A DNA stretch of 64,000 bases, taken from NCBI GenBank assembly GCA_947501325.1, contig CANMVC010000002.1:620001-684000 (forward strand). Direction: 5' to 3'. Positions 26,382-35,684 of the stretch are shown here, one piece after another (the first letter of the stretch is position 1; every line of letters starts with the position of its first letter). This DNA comes from an uncultured Sphingomonadaceae bacterium. GTDB taxonomy: Bacteria > Pseudomonadota > Alphaproteobacteria > Sphingomonadales > Sphingomonadaceae. Made by a program: the position numbers and the translations under genes. The notes beneath the pieces were generated by a model. That model saw only the letters and a program-made list of their open reading frames with translations, did not search any database and had not been told where the DNA came from.

Positions 26382-26407
26382 CGGCCCGGAGATTAATCTC
26401 CGGGCCG
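26382..26407 (-). terminator. perfect-palindrome terminator shared by convergent genes
   Basis: A 26-base perfect palindrome (CGGCCCGGAGATT and its complement) lies between the cytochrome gene and aceA, which converge. On the minus strand it is followed by TTTTCGTTG, so it ends aceA transcription well. On the plus strand it is followed by a C-rich run and would work less well. Confidence 0.8.
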
Positions 26408-26434
26408 CCCCTAGCTCGATCTGTAGTAAGATAA

Positions 26435-28033
26435 TTAGCCGAATTGGTTCATCGTATTGTCTTCGCCGCCCGCCTTGAGCGCTGCATCACCAGCAAAATA
26501 TTCTTTATGATCATCACCAATGTCGGAACCCGCCATGTTTTGGTGTTTCACGCAGGCAATGCCCTGGCGAATTTCTTCACGTTGAACGTTAAGAACATAA
26601 CCCAGCATCCCTTGCTCGCCGAAATATTCTTTGGCGAGGTTATCGGTCGACAGAGCCGCCGTGTGATAGGTGGGCAATGTGATCAGGTGGTGGAAGATAC
26701 CAGCCCGCTTCGCACCGTCAGCCTGAAAGGTCCGAATACGCTCATCGGCATCAGCAGCCAATTCAGTCGCATCATATTCCACGCTCATCAGGTTCGCACG
26801 GTCATAAGCGCTGACGTCTTTGCCTTCTGCAGCCCATGCGTCATAAACCTGCTGACGGAAGTTCAGCGTCCAGTTGAATGATGGCGAATTATTATAGACC
26901 AATTTGGCATTGGGCATGACTTCGCGGATCCGGTCAACCATCCCCGCGATCTGCTCAACATGCGGCTTCTCGGTTTCGATCCACAACAGATCAGCGCCGT
27001 GCTGCAAGGACGTGATGCAATCCAGAACACAGCGATCTTCACCGGTTCCTTCACGGAACTGGAAGAGATTGCTTGGCAAACGTTTCGGACGCATCATTTT
27101 GCCGTCGCGGTTTAAGATAACATCGCCATTTTGCGCCGTTGCCGGATCAATTTCTTCGCAATCAAGGAAACTGTTATACTGGTCGCCAAGATCGCCGGGC
27201 TCATTGCTCACTGCAATCTGCTTGGTCAGGCCAGCACCCAAAGAATCGGTGCGGGTGACGATGATGCCATCTTCGACGCCCAGTTCCAGGAACGCGTAAC
27301 GACAAGCACGGACCTTGGCGAGAAAGTCTTCATGCGGCACAGTCACTTTACCGTCCTGGTGGCCACATTGCTTTTCATCCGAAACCTGATTTTCGATTTG
27401 CAGGGCACAGGCACCCGCTTCGATCATTTTCTTCGCGAGCAAATAAGTCGCTTCGGCATTACCAAAACCAGCGTCGATATCGGCAATGATCGGAACAACA
27501 TGGGTCTGGTGATTTTCAATTTCGTTCAGCAAACGCTTTTCAGTAACCATGTCGCCGCTGGCACGTGCCTTATCTATGTCGCGGAACATGCCGCCCAGTT
27601 CGCGAGAATCAGCCTGACGCAAAAAGGTATATAGCTCTTCGATAAGCGCAGGTACCGAGGTCTTTTCGTGCATAGACTGATCCGGCAATGGACCAAATTC
27701 GGACCGCAAGGCAGCAACCATCCAACCGGACAGATACAGATAACGGCGCTTGGTGCTGCCGAAATGTTTCTTGATCGAGATCATCTTCTGCTGACCGATA
27801 AAACCATGCCAGCAACCTAGTGACTGGGTGTAATTGGCTGGATCAGCATCATAAGCAGCCATATCTTCGCGCATGATTGCAGCTGTATATTTGGCAATAT
27901 CCAGACCGGTGTGGAAACGGTTCTGCAAACGCATCCGTGCAACCGCTTCGGAATCAATACCGTCCCATGTTCCATTTTGACTTTTGATCAGCGCATCCGT
28001 CTGATTGATATGATCTTGATATGACATTGTCAT
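26435..28033 (-). CDS. aceA: isocitrate lyase, long form
   Basis: Isocitrate lyase splits isocitrate into succinate and glyoxylate, the first glyoxylate-shunt step. The 532-residue length and the catalytic motif KQCGH (in SDEKQCGHQDGK, instead of KKCGH) place it in the long Pseudomonas-type subfamily rather than the E. coli type. Also present: IIADIDAGFGNAEATYLLAKK, VTRTDSLGAGL and the C-terminal GSDIGDDHKEYFAGD. The gene is divergent from the RamB/ScfR-type regulator, with two inverted-repeat sites between them, and ends at a strong terminator. Confidence 0.96.
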   Translation of the reverse strand: MTMSYQDHINQTDALIKSQNGTWDGIDSEAVARMRLQNRFHTGLDIAKYTAAIMREDMAAYDADPANYTQSLGCWHGFIGQQKMISIKKHFGSTKRRYLYLSGWMVAALRSEFGPLPDQSMHEKTSVPALIEELYTFLRQADSRELGGMFRDIDKARASGDMVTEKRLLNEIENHQTHVVPIIADIDAGFGNAEATYLLAKKMIEAGACALQIENQVSDEKQCGHQDGKVTVPHEDFLAKVRACRYAFLELGVEDGIIVTRTDSLGAGLTKQIAVSNEPGDLGDQYNSFLDCEEIDPATAQNGDVILNRDGKMMRPKRLPSNLFQFREGTGEDRCVLDCITSLQHGADLLWIETEKPHVEQIAGMVDRIREVMPNAKLVYNNSPSFNWTLNFRQQVYDAWAAEGKDVSAYDRANLMSVEYDATELAADADERIRTFQADGAKRAGIFHHLITLPTYHTAALSTDNLAKEYFGEQGMLGYVLNVQREEIRQGIACVKHQNMAGSDIGDDHKEYFAGDAALKAGGEDNTMNQFG

Positions 28034-28141
28034 GCTCCTTTAAAATAGCTGTACGTCAGCTTGCATTTGCGAATCATTTCTGAAACTCGTGCCCTGTCTT
28101 ACGCCGCAGAACAGCGGGACCGAAGCGTTGTGCAGTTTAAC

Positions 28142-28187
28142 TGTAACGCTTTACAAAATATTGTTGTACAGCTGTAAGGATATTACA
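28142..28187. promoter_or_regulatory. paired inverted-repeat operators between aceA and its likely regulator
   Basis: Two near-identical dyads lie in the 190-base divergent intergenic region: TGTAA-CGCT-TTACA at 28142-28155 and TGTAA-GGATA-TTACA at 28173-28187. Their centres are about 31-32 bases apart, three helical turns. A palindromic TGTACA (28165-28170) is between them. The shape fits cooperative binding by a dimeric regulator, presumably the adjacent gene product. Binding is inferred, not shown. Confidence 0.6.
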
Positions 28188-28223
28188 AACAATGTGAGTC
28201 GCCAGAGATGTTGAAGATTAAAA

Positions 28224-29645
28224 ATGTCCAGTGAACGCCCCGTCTATATGGGTCCGCGCCTGAAAAGACTCCGGCGTGATCTCGGTCTTACGCAGGCGGA
28301 TATGGCTGCCGATCTGGAGATTTCCGCCTCTTATGTGGCTTTGCTAGAGCGTAATCAACGCCCGTTGACCGCTGACATGCTGCTGCGGCTTGCGCGCACC
28401 TATAAGATCGATATGGCGGAACTCGCTGGCGATGGCGGCGAAGAATATACAGCGCGGTTAGAAGCTGTGTTCAAAGACCCGATGTTTGCCGATATTGATT
28501 TCCCACAACTCGATACGGCCGATGTCGCGACCAGCTATCCCGGTTTTACGGAAGCCATGCTGCGTCTTTACACCGCCTATCGCGAGGAACAACTGGCGCT
28601 GGCCGACAAAGACACGGTTCCGCGCGCTGATGGTAGCAGTGTCGACCCTGACGCCGCCGACCCTGTCGCACAGGCACGCCGTTTCCTTGCCGCACGGCGC
28701 AACAGTTTTTCATCTATTGATGATGCTGCCGAGCGAATTGCAGAAACCGTCAGCAGTCAGGAAAGCCTGATCGCTCATCTTAAAGATAAACACGGCTTGC
28801 AGGTCCGGAGGCTGCCCGCTGATGTCATGATGGGCGCAACGCGGCGACTAGACCGACATCGCCGACAGATTTTGATAGATGATCAGTTGGACAATGCTAG
28901 CCAGCGCTTTCAATTGGCGCTGCAACTCTCCTATTTGGAACTGAACAACGAAATCGGCTCCGTGCTGCAAGAGGGTAGCTTTGCAACGGATAGTGGAGAA
29001 AGACTGACGCGAAGAGCTCTTACCAGCTACGCTGCGGCAGCATTACTCATGCCCTATTCAGCTTTCGCCAAAGCCGTTGAAGCACGCCACTATGATGTTG
29101 AGGCACTGGCGCGCCAATTTGGAACCAGCTTTGAACAGACCGCCCACCGGTTGACTACATTGCAGAAGCCCGGCCAAGAACGTGTGCCGTTTTTCTTTAT
29201 CCGGGTCGATCCGGCCGGCAATGTTTCGAAACGGCTGGACGGGGCGGGATTTCCCTTTGCACGGCATGGCGGTGCTTGCCCCTTGTGGTCAGTGCACCAG
29301 GCTTTTCGATCCCCGCGGCAAGTCGTAACCCAATGGCTTGAACTACCCGATGGCGAACGTTTTTTCTCGATCGCACGCACGGTTACCGCAGGCGGCGGGG
29401 CGTTCGGAGCGCAGCAAGTCGAACGAGCCATTGCCCTCGGCTGCGCAGCAGAACATGCTGACCGCCTGATTTACACGCGTGATCGTCCTGATATTAGCGC
29501 GGAAAGCGCCACCCCAATTGGCGTTACCTGCCGCCTCTGCCATCGCACGAAATGCCGCGCGCGATCTGCCCCGCCCATTGGCCGCCAGATTTTATCCGAC
29601 GATAATCGCCAATCCAACACGCCGTTTGGGTTTTCCCACAGCTAA
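28224..29645 (+). CDS. XRE-family short-chain acyl-CoA regulator (RamB/ScfR-like)
   Basis: A 473-residue regulator. An N-terminal XRE helix-turn-helix (about residues 9-66; LKRLRRDLGLTQADMAADL and SASYVALLERNQRPLT) is followed by an ImmA/IrrE-type domain without a HExxH zinc site (LQLSYLELNNEIG instead) and a DUF2083-like C-terminal part with a Cys cluster (TCRLCHRTKC). The family includes RamB, which represses acetate and glyoxylate genes in actinobacteria, and PrpC/ScfR regulators of propionate/acetate genes in other bacteria. Divergent position next to aceA supports control of the glyoxylate shunt; direction of control is unknown. Confidence 0.9.
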   Translation: MSSERPVYMGPRLKRLRRDLGLTQADMAADLEISASYVALLERNQRPLTADMLLRLARTYKIDMAELAGDGGEEYTARLEAVFKDPMFADIDFPQLDTADVATSYPGFTEAMLRLYTAYREEQLALADKDTVPRADGSSVDPDAADPVAQARRFLAARRNSFSSIDDAAERIAETVSSQESLIAHLKDKHGLQVRRLPADVMMGATRRLDRHRRQILIDDQLDNASQRFQLALQLSYLELNNEIGSVLQEGSFATDSGERLTRRALTSYAAAALLMPYSAFAKAVEARHYDVEALARQFGTSFEQTAHRLTTLQKPGQERVPFFFIRVDPAGNVSKRLDGAGFPFARHGGACPLWSVHQAFRSPRQVVTQWLELPDGERFFSIARTVTAGGGAFGAQQVERAIALGCAAEHADRLIYTRDRPDISAESATPIGVTCRLCHRTKCRARSAPPIGRQILSDDNRQSNTPFGFSHS

Positions 29646-29699
29646 GTCGTTTGAAAATCAACTTTCCAAAAGATCAGCCCAGCCATGAAACGAAATATC

Positions 29700-29773
29700 T
29701 GGAGGCCCGACCCGGAATCGAACCGGGGTACGCGGATTTGCAATCCGCTACGTAACCACTCCGCCATCGGGCC
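29700..29773 (-). tRNA. tRNA-Cys (GCA)
   Basis: On the minus strand: acceptor stem GGCCCGA/TCGGGCC, anticodon arm GCGGA-TTGCAAA-TCCGC with anticodon GCA, T-arm CCCCGGTTCGATTCCGGG, discriminator T and an encoded CCA at 29702-29700. U73 is the identity base for Cys. The remaining 240 bases up to the methyltransferase gene (29774-30012) hold no gene or structure I can support apart from the presumed promoters. Confidence 0.97.
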
Positions 29774-30012
29774 TCAGACGGAGCGCAATTGCTTCGCTTT
29801 TCAGCCAATGTCAACCCAAAGTTCATACAAGATTGGACTTCATCTATAGTTCATATCACGCTACCGATTTGACCATAACAGAAAAATCCCTGAAATCCGT
29901 CTTGGCGACATCATGAAGTGCGGTTAGAAGCGAGCGAATAATATCCATACTGTATTGCCTAAATAATACAGGGATGGCATAGGCGAACAATAAATATGGC
30001 AAAGGTAGTATA

Positions 30013-30666
30013 GTGGGTCACGAAAATTTCAACGAAATGCGCAAAGCCATGGTGGTCAGCCAGCTACGGACCACTGATGTCAGCGATCCCCGTGTCATCG
30101 CCGCAATGAGTCATATTCCGCGTGAGGATTTTGTCCCCGCCGCATCTCGCAATGTTGCTTATTCCGACCGCGGCGTCAGCATAGGTGATGGCCGCTCCCT
30201 CAATGCACCGCTGTCCACCGGACGGTTAATTAATGCTGCAGAGTTGACCAAAGATGACAAGGTTCTGTTGATTGGCGCGGCGACTGGCTACACTGCGGCC
30301 GTTATCGCGCAACTGGCCGGGTCGGTTGTTGCTGTCGAACAATCTTCAAAACTGGCAACAAAAGCCAAATCCAATCTCGAAAATCTCGATAATGTCCAAG
30401 TAGAAAAAGCCAACCATGCCGACGGGTTTGTTGGACAGAGTCCATATTCCGCGATCGTGGTAGATGGTATCGTCGATACCTTTCCAGCAGCATTCGCGGA
30501 ACAACTGGCTCCCGAAGGACGTCTGGTGGGGGCAGTTCTTGACAATGGCGTAGCGCGATTGGCTATCGGTCACAAAGCGGGCGACACCATAAGCTATCAA
30601 TTTTTTGCAGATTGCGGTGGCGTTACCCTGCCCGGTTTCGAACAAGCCAAAAGTTTCAATTTTTAA
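30013..30666 (+). CDS. protein-L-isoaspartate O-methyltransferase family protein
   Basis: A 217-residue SAM-dependent methyltransferase of the PIMT family: VVSQLRTTDVSDPRVIAAM near the N-terminus, IPREDFVPAA, then VLLIGAATGYTAAVIAQLAG in place of the usual LEIGTGSGYxAAVLA, and VAVEQSSKLA. The SAM-motif change (GAATGYTA) suggests it may not be a true repair enzyme. Start is GTG 30013. In sphingomonads such a gene commonly sits directly before tolC, as it does here with a 44-base gap, so an envelope-related role is possible. Confidence 0.85.
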   Translation: MGHENFNEMRKAMVVSQLRTTDVSDPRVIAAMSHIPREDFVPAASRNVAYSDRGVSIGDGRSLNAPLSTGRLINAAELTKDDKVLLIGAATGYTAAVIAQLAGSVVAVEQSSKLATKAKSNLENLDNVQVEKANHADGFVGQSPYSAIVVDGIVDTFPAAFAEQLAPEGRLVGAVLDNGVARLAIGHKAGDTISYQFFADCGGVTLPGFEQAKSFNF

Positions 30667-30709
30667 TATGCAGTTGTTTCTGCAAAAATTCCCTGGGAGA
30701 GGTTTTTTG

Positions 30710-32173
30710 ATGAGTAAACGCAGTTTGTTGCTCGGCGCCGTCGCCATTGCAACTCTCTCTCCGCCGGCCCATGCAGACACGCTCCGAGAAGCCTTTGTTG
30801 CCGCGTATAAAACCAACCCGACACTGTCAGGGGCGCAAGCGGCGCAACGCGCCGAAGACGAAAATGTCGCTATCGCCAAGGCTGATGGTCGGCCCAGCTC
30901 GGGTTCCCAGTTTGGCTTTCAGGAAGATTTTCTCCGCAACTCAATCAGCTTTACCGCTCCTCTTCGGCGGGTCTCGGCTTCCGGAGACGTTAGCGTGCCG
31001 CTTTATTCAGGCGGCAGAGTGAAAAATGCTGTCCGCGCAGCCAAAACCCGAGTTGTTGCAGGGCAATATGATTTGCGTGGCACAGAAGCCAGTCTGTTTA
31101 GCAATGTCGTCGCTGCCTATATGGACGTGATGCGCGATGAAGCCGTCGTAAAGCTCAATCGCGCCAATGTCGGCGTCTTAGCGGTCAATCTGGAAGCGAC
31201 CAGCGATCGTTTTGAAATTGGAGATTTGACCCGCACGGATGTGGCTCAGTCGGAATCACGATTAGAGGTTGCAAAAGGCGAACTCGAATCCGCGCGTGCG
31301 AATCTCATTGCAAGCAAGGAAAACTATATCGCCTTGGTCGGGCAGGAGCCTGGCGAACTGCAGTCACCACCACCACTACCTAACCTTCCCAAAACGCCAG
31401 ATGAAGCGGTGGATATTGCCTTGCAGTTTAATCCCGACTTACTGGCGGCCAAGGAACGGAGCGCAGCATCTGAAATTGACATTAAAACTGCGCGCGGTGC
31501 GGTCAAACCGTCAGTCGAAGCCTATGTGCAGGGGACTTATGTAAATTTTCTAGATACACTCGGCCGTGATGTTCCCAACTCAACCGTGGACCAGGGGCAA
31601 TCCAACGCAGAAGCCGGTGTGCGCCTCACAGTTCCGATCTATCAGGGTGGGCGCCCTGCAGCACAGGTAAGGCAGGCACAGGCGCGATCCGGTCAGGCCT
31701 ATGAGCAAATCATTGCAACCGAACGCAATATTATCGCGCAAACCCGTGCGGCTTATTCCAGCTGGCGTGCTTCGGAGCGGGTGATCCAGTCCTCTGAACG
31801 CGCTGTTGCAGCCAGCGCCTTGTCTCTGGAAGGCGTTCGTGCAGAAAATAGTGTGGGTAATCGAACAATCCTCGACATATTGAATGCTGAGCAGGAACTG
31901 CTCAATGCGCAGGTCCAATTGGTTACGGCCCGGCGGAACAGCTATGTTGCTGGCTTTACTCTTTTGGCCGCTATGGGCCGCGCAGAGGCGCGTGATCTGG
32001 GACTCGATGGCGGACCGCTATACGACCCGAAGGTCAATTATGAACGTGTCGAAGGCCAATTCTACGATTTCCAGACCGATCCTAATCCGCAGCCCAAGGC
32101 CACACGAACGATCGATACTCCGGCGCAAACCGCCGATATCGAGCCAATACCAGATTCAGAAACACGTAAATAA
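30710..32173 (+). CDS. tolC: TolC-family outer-membrane efflux/secretion channel
   Basis: The outer-membrane, periplasm-spanning channel of type I secretion and RND efflux. The start is ATG 30710, preceded by GGGAGAGG; the frame open from 30605 is not needed. Signal peptide ends SPPAHA. The two-fold repeated OEP domain is visible in the paired helices (GTEASLFSNVVAAYMDVMRDEA and IIATERNIIAQTRAAYSSWRAS) and the conserved TILDILNAEQELLNAQVQLV. The C-terminus is Pro/Thr-rich. Functions with partners outside the window. Confidence 0.93.
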   Translation: MSKRSLLLGAVAIATLSPPAHADTLREAFVAAYKTNPTLSGAQAAQRAEDENVAIAKADGRPSSGSQFGFQEDFLRNSISFTAPLRRVSASGDVSVPLYSGGRVKNAVRAAKTRVVAGQYDLRGTEASLFSNVVAAYMDVMRDEAVVKLNRANVGVLAVNLEATSDRFEIGDLTRTDVAQSESRLEVAKGELESARANLIASKENYIALVGQEPGELQSPPPLPNLPKTPDEAVDIALQFNPDLLAAKERSAASEIDIKTARGAVKPSVEAYVQGTYVNFLDTLGRDVPNSTVDQGQSNAEAGVRLTVPIYQGGRPAAQVRQAQARSGQAYEQIIATERNIIAQTRAAYSSWRASERVIQSSERAVAASALSLEGVRAENSVGNRTILDILNAEQELLNAQVQLVTARRNSYVAGFTLLAAMGRAEARDLGLDGGPLYDPKVNYERVEGQFYDFQTDPNPQPKATRTIDTPAQTADIEPIPDSETRK

Positions 32174-32266
32174 CCACCATGGGTTGCCAAATGGTTGCCG
32201 ATATTGTGGTTAATGCGCTAAGGTTGTTGAGAAAATATCAGCATTTTGAGTTTTGGGGATTTGCAT

Positions 32267-32836
32267 ATGGCGGAACAGAATAAAGAATCGTCCATGGAAG
32301 AGATCCTTTCGTCGATCAAACGGATCATCGCAGAAGACAAGGCGATTGAGCCTGATCGATCTGATGCACAGAATAGGGACGCTTCTGAAAGCAAGGCCAG
32401 CGCTGCACCTAACAAGTCCGTAACAGACAATGTCACTCCGATAGCACCATTGCCCAAAAATATTACGGCGAGAAAAGAAGCGCCAAAAAAGACGCCAATT
32501 GCCGTGAAAAACGAAGATGAAGGCGTGCTCGAACTCACCAACGAGGTAAAGGACAGCGCCCCCTCTTCCGCGCAAGGGGTTTTCGGCGACCGACGCAAAG
32601 ATGATCGACTGATAAACGACCAGAAGCTTGATGCCATGCGACAATCGCTGTCCGCGCTTGTCGCGATGGACGGCGCCGTTGCTCCTGCTACGGCGAAATC
32701 AAGCACTGGCACATCACTGGAAGATTTGACCCGTGATCTTATGCGACCGATGCTGAAAACATGGCTCGATGAGAACCTGCCGCAGTTGGTCGAGGAAATG
32801 GTGGCGAAGGAAATTCAACGAATTAAAGACAATTGA
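32267..32836 (+). CDS. popZ: PopZ-like polar organising protein (DUF2497)
   Basis: PopZ forms polar condensates that anchor chromosome and regulator proteins in Caulobacter. The 189-residue protein has the two family ends: an N-terminal helix MEEILSSIKRIIAEDKA and a C-terminal region DLTRDLMRPMLKTWLDENLP then VEEMVAKEIQRI, joined by a variable acidic/Lys linker. ATG 32267 has a GGGGAT ribosome site. Location a little upstream of valS is the known alphaproteobacterial synteny, here with two extra genes between. Confidence 0.9.
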   Translation: MAEQNKESSMEEILSSIKRIIAEDKAIEPDRSDAQNRDASESKASAAPNKSVTDNVTPIAPLPKNITARKEAPKKTPIAVKNEDEGVLELTNEVKDSAPSSAQGVFGDRRKDDRLINDQKLDAMRQSLSALVAMDGAVAPATAKSSTGTSLEDLTRDLMRPMLKTWLDENLPQLVEEMVAKEIQRIKDN

Positions 32837-32891
32837 TCCTTTCCAGCTAATCCCAATTGCCATGGTGAGCAGGCCTGCTAAACCTGTATCC

Positions 32892-34985
32892 ATGAAAATT
32901 ATATCCAAAGCATCATGCGTCGGCCTGTTGATGGCAAGCTCGCTTCTCTCCACCGCGATGGCGTATGCACGCCCAATGACCGCCGAAGATTTGGCAACGC
33001 TGAAGCGCGTTGGTAGTGTAGCGGTATCTCCGGATGAAAAATGGACCGCCTTCGGTGTCACGGAAACGGATCTGGAAAGCTACGAACGATCGACAGCGCT
33101 CTATTTGCTGGACCTGACAAATCCGGATGCCGCGCCCGTACGTATTGCCGATAAGCCCGATGCCAGTGAGCATAGTCCGTCATTTTCTGCCGATGGTGAC
33201 CGGCTCTACTATTTGTCTGACGCTAGTGAATCCGAACAACTATGGCAGGTCGCGATTACTCCCAGCGGTCAAGAAGGTGAACCGGTGCAGGCGAGCGAAT
33301 TGAAAACCGATATCGCAGGCTTTAAACTTTCGCCGAAGGGCGACAAAATAGCGGTCTGGGGAGATATCGCAAAGAACTGCCCGACCTTCGGCTGTGACGC
33401 AACCGAAGGCGGAGACGGAAATCGAGCTTTGCCCGGTCCCGGCACAGGCCGCGAATATGATGAACTTTTTGTAAGACACTGGTCAAGTTGGGAAACGCCA
33501 GGCAACTATAGCCGGATATTTGCCTTCGATATACAAGATGGGAAGTTAGTCGGACAAGGAAACGCGCTCGACGGTGACCTGGTCGGTGATAGCCCGACTA
33601 AACCTTTTGGCGGTGGCGAAGAAATTTCCTGGTCACCAAGCGGAAGCGAATTGGCCTTCACCCTTCGCAAAGCGGACCGCAACGAACCCAAGTCAACAGA
33701 TTTGAACATTTACGGCGTGGGTCTCAGTGACCCCGAACCCAAAACCATACCGGGCAACGGTCGGGCGACCGATAACCTACCCGCCTTCTCTCCAGACGAC
33801 CAATGGCTGGCCTGGGCCGCGATGGAGCGTCCTGGATATGAAAGCGATCGCATGGTCGTCAAATTGCTCAGCAAAGGCCAGACGGAACCGCGTGTGCTCA
33901 CTGGCGACTGGGATCGCTCTGTCAGTTCCATCACATGGACACCGGACAGCAAAGCGCTGATCGTCACAGCCTCTGAAGTCCTCGACTATGCCGCCTTTCG
34001 TGTTGATATAGACAATGGCAAGGTCGAACGTTTGACGGGAAAAGGCAGTGTCGGCAATATCACACCGCTGAAAGACGGGTCGATGATATTCACCAAGAAG
34101 AGCTTGCAAGCCCCTGATGATATCTACCGCCGGGCTGTTGATGGAACGGTGACGCAGCTTACCAATATCAATGGCAATGCATTGGCGGAGATTGACGAAG
34201 TTACCGTGGAACGGTTTAATTTTAAGGGTGCGGAAGGCACGAAGGTCTGGGGGCAGATCATCAAGCCGGAAGGGGCGAAGGGCAAGCTGCCGATGGCGTT
34301 TCTGGTCCATGGCGGACCGCAGGGCAGCTTCGGTGATAGCTGGTCAACCCGTTGGAATCCCAAGGTAATGGCCTCGCAAGGCTATGCTGTAGTCACCATC
34401 GATTTCCACGGCTCGGCGGGCTATGGGCAGGAATTTATGGACAGCATAAATCAGGACTGGGGCGGCAAACCGCTCGAGGACCTGAAACTGGGCCATGAAG
34501 CCGCCCTGAAAATCGACAAGCAGATTGACGGGGAGCGTTCCTGCGCCTTGGGCGCCTCTTATGGCGGCTATATGATGAACTGGATAGCTGGCCAATGGCC
34601 GGACCGATTTGACTGTATCATCAACCATGCGGGCATATTTGACCTCCGCAGCTTTGCATTCTCGACTGAAGAGCTGTGGTTCGATCAATGGGATCATGGC
34701 GGTCCCTGGTGGGAGCGGCCCGATCCGGAGAAATGGAACCCAATCCAGCATATCGAAAAATGGAAAACACCAACCCTGTTCATCCACGGTGAGAAGGATT
34801 TCCGCATTCCCTATACCCAGTCGCTGATGCCTTTCACCTATGCACAGGAACGAAACATCCCTTCCAAACTATTGATTTTCCCCGATGAAAACCACTGGGT
34901 GTTAAAGGGCAAGAATAGCGTCCAGTGGCACAATACGGTGTTCGACTGGATGGCCCGATGGACAAAGGAGGCTGAAAGCGAATGA
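32892..34985 (+). CDS. S9 prolyl oligopeptidase family exported peptidase
   Basis: A 697-residue serine peptidase of the S9 family, with a signal peptide (MASSLLSTAMA), an N-terminal beta-propeller of repeated YWTD-like blades (VAVSPDEKWTAFGV, HSPSFSADGDRLYYLS, LPAFSPDDQWLAWA) and a C-terminal alpha/beta-hydrolase domain. The nucleophile is in GASYGGYMM, the Asp in HGEKDFRIPYTQS and the His in DENHWVL. ATG 32892 was chosen over upstream starts because it begins the signal peptide. It lies 55 bases after popZ and overlaps the next gene by four bases (ATGA). Periplasmic dipeptidyl peptidase activity is likely. Confidence 0.93.
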   Translation: MKIISKASCVGLLMASSLLSTAMAYARPMTAEDLATLKRVGSVAVSPDEKWTAFGVTETDLESYERSTALYLLDLTNPDAAPVRIADKPDASEHSPSFSADGDRLYYLSDASESEQLWQVAITPSGQEGEPVQASELKTDIAGFKLSPKGDKIAVWGDIAKNCPTFGCDATEGGDGNRALPGPGTGREYDELFVRHWSSWETPGNYSRIFAFDIQDGKLVGQGNALDGDLVGDSPTKPFGGGEEISWSPSGSELAFTLRKADRNEPKSTDLNIYGVGLSDPEPKTIPGNGRATDNLPAFSPDDQWLAWAAMERPGYESDRMVVKLLSKGQTEPRVLTGDWDRSVSSITWTPDSKALIVTASEVLDYAAFRVDIDNGKVERLTGKGSVGNITPLKDGSMIFTKKSLQAPDDIYRRAVDGTVTQLTNINGNALAEIDEVTVERFNFKGAEGTKVWGQIIKPEGAKGKLPMAFLVHGGPQGSFGDSWSTRWNPKVMASQGYAVVTIDFHGSAGYGQEFMDSINQDWGGKPLEDLKLGHEAALKIDKQIDGERSCALGASYGGYMMNWIAGQWPDRFDCIINHAGIFDLRSFAFSTEELWFDQWDHGGPWWERPDPEKWNPIQHIEKWKTPTLFIHGEKDFRIPYTQSLMPFTYAQERNIPSKLLIFPDENHWVLKGKNSVQWHNTVFDWMARWTKEAESE

Positions 34986-35653
34986 GCTTTTTTCCCACTG
35001 AAACGGACGGCGAAACCGTCATCGTCACCCTCACCAATGCGCCGCGCAATACGTTATCGACCGAGTTGCTCAACGAGGGCACGGAGGTGTTCCGGAAGTT
35101 CACGCAGGACAAACCCAAAGGTGGCGTTGTGCTCACGGGAGCGGGCGAACATTTCACCTGCGGCATGGACACCAAGATCGCGGCATCCCTAGATGAAGCG
35201 GGCCAAGAACAAGCGATTGCGGCCATTAACGCCTATGCCGCATCGCTCCACCGCCTGCCCTGCGCGCTGGTATGCGCGGTCAATGGCAATGCGATTGGTG
35301 CTGGCGGGATCATGATGCTGTGCGCCGACTGGATCTACGCTGCCTCTGGCAACTACAAAATCGGCCTGCCCGAGGCCAAGGCTGGCCTGCCCTTCCCGCC
35401 CGTTCCGCAAGCGATATTGGACCATTGGCTGGAACCATCGTGGCGGCGGCGGTTGGCGCTGTCGAGCATGTTGCTGAAACCCAATGAAGCCATTGGCGCC
35501 GGATTGGTCGAAGCGACCTTGATGCCCGGCGATTTGATCGAAAAATCCGTAGCAAAGGCACAGGAGCTAAATGCGCAGCCCGGTTTTGCCGCCTGCAAGC
35601 GCCAGCTGCGCGCCAAAGCCAATGCAGAAATTGATGCAATTTTGCACGGTTGA
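34982..35653 (+). CDS. enoyl-CoA hydratase/isomerase family protein
   Basis: A 223-residue crotonase-fold protein. The oxyanion-hole segments are present (FTCGMDTKIA, NGNAIGAGG). The second catalytic Glu (in KIGLPEAKAG) is kept, but the first, normally in a GGGCELALACD-type motif, is replaced: the motif reads GAGGIMMLCAD. Enzymes with only the second Glu are often isomerases rather than hydratases, so a delta3-delta2 enoyl-CoA isomerase or another variant activity is possible. Start overlaps the peptidase stop, and valS begins 31 bases later. Confidence 0.85.
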   Translation: MSFFPTETDGETVIVTLTNAPRNTLSTELLNEGTEVFRKFTQDKPKGGVVLTGAGEHFTCGMDTKIAASLDEAGQEQAIAAINAYAASLHRLPCALVCAVNGNAIGAGGIMMLCADWIYAASGNYKIGLPEAKAGLPFPPVPQAILDHWLEPSWRRRLALSSMLLKPNEAIGAGLVEATLMPGDLIEKSVAKAQELNAQPGFAACKRQLRAKANAEIDAILHG

Positions 35654-35684
35654 ATAACGGCGCAAGCGCTGGCAAAGGCAGCGC

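Noticed and set aside
32171-32212. TAACCAC ... GTGGTTA hairpin after tolC
   Set aside because: Short stem, long loop and no T-run; not convincing as a terminator.
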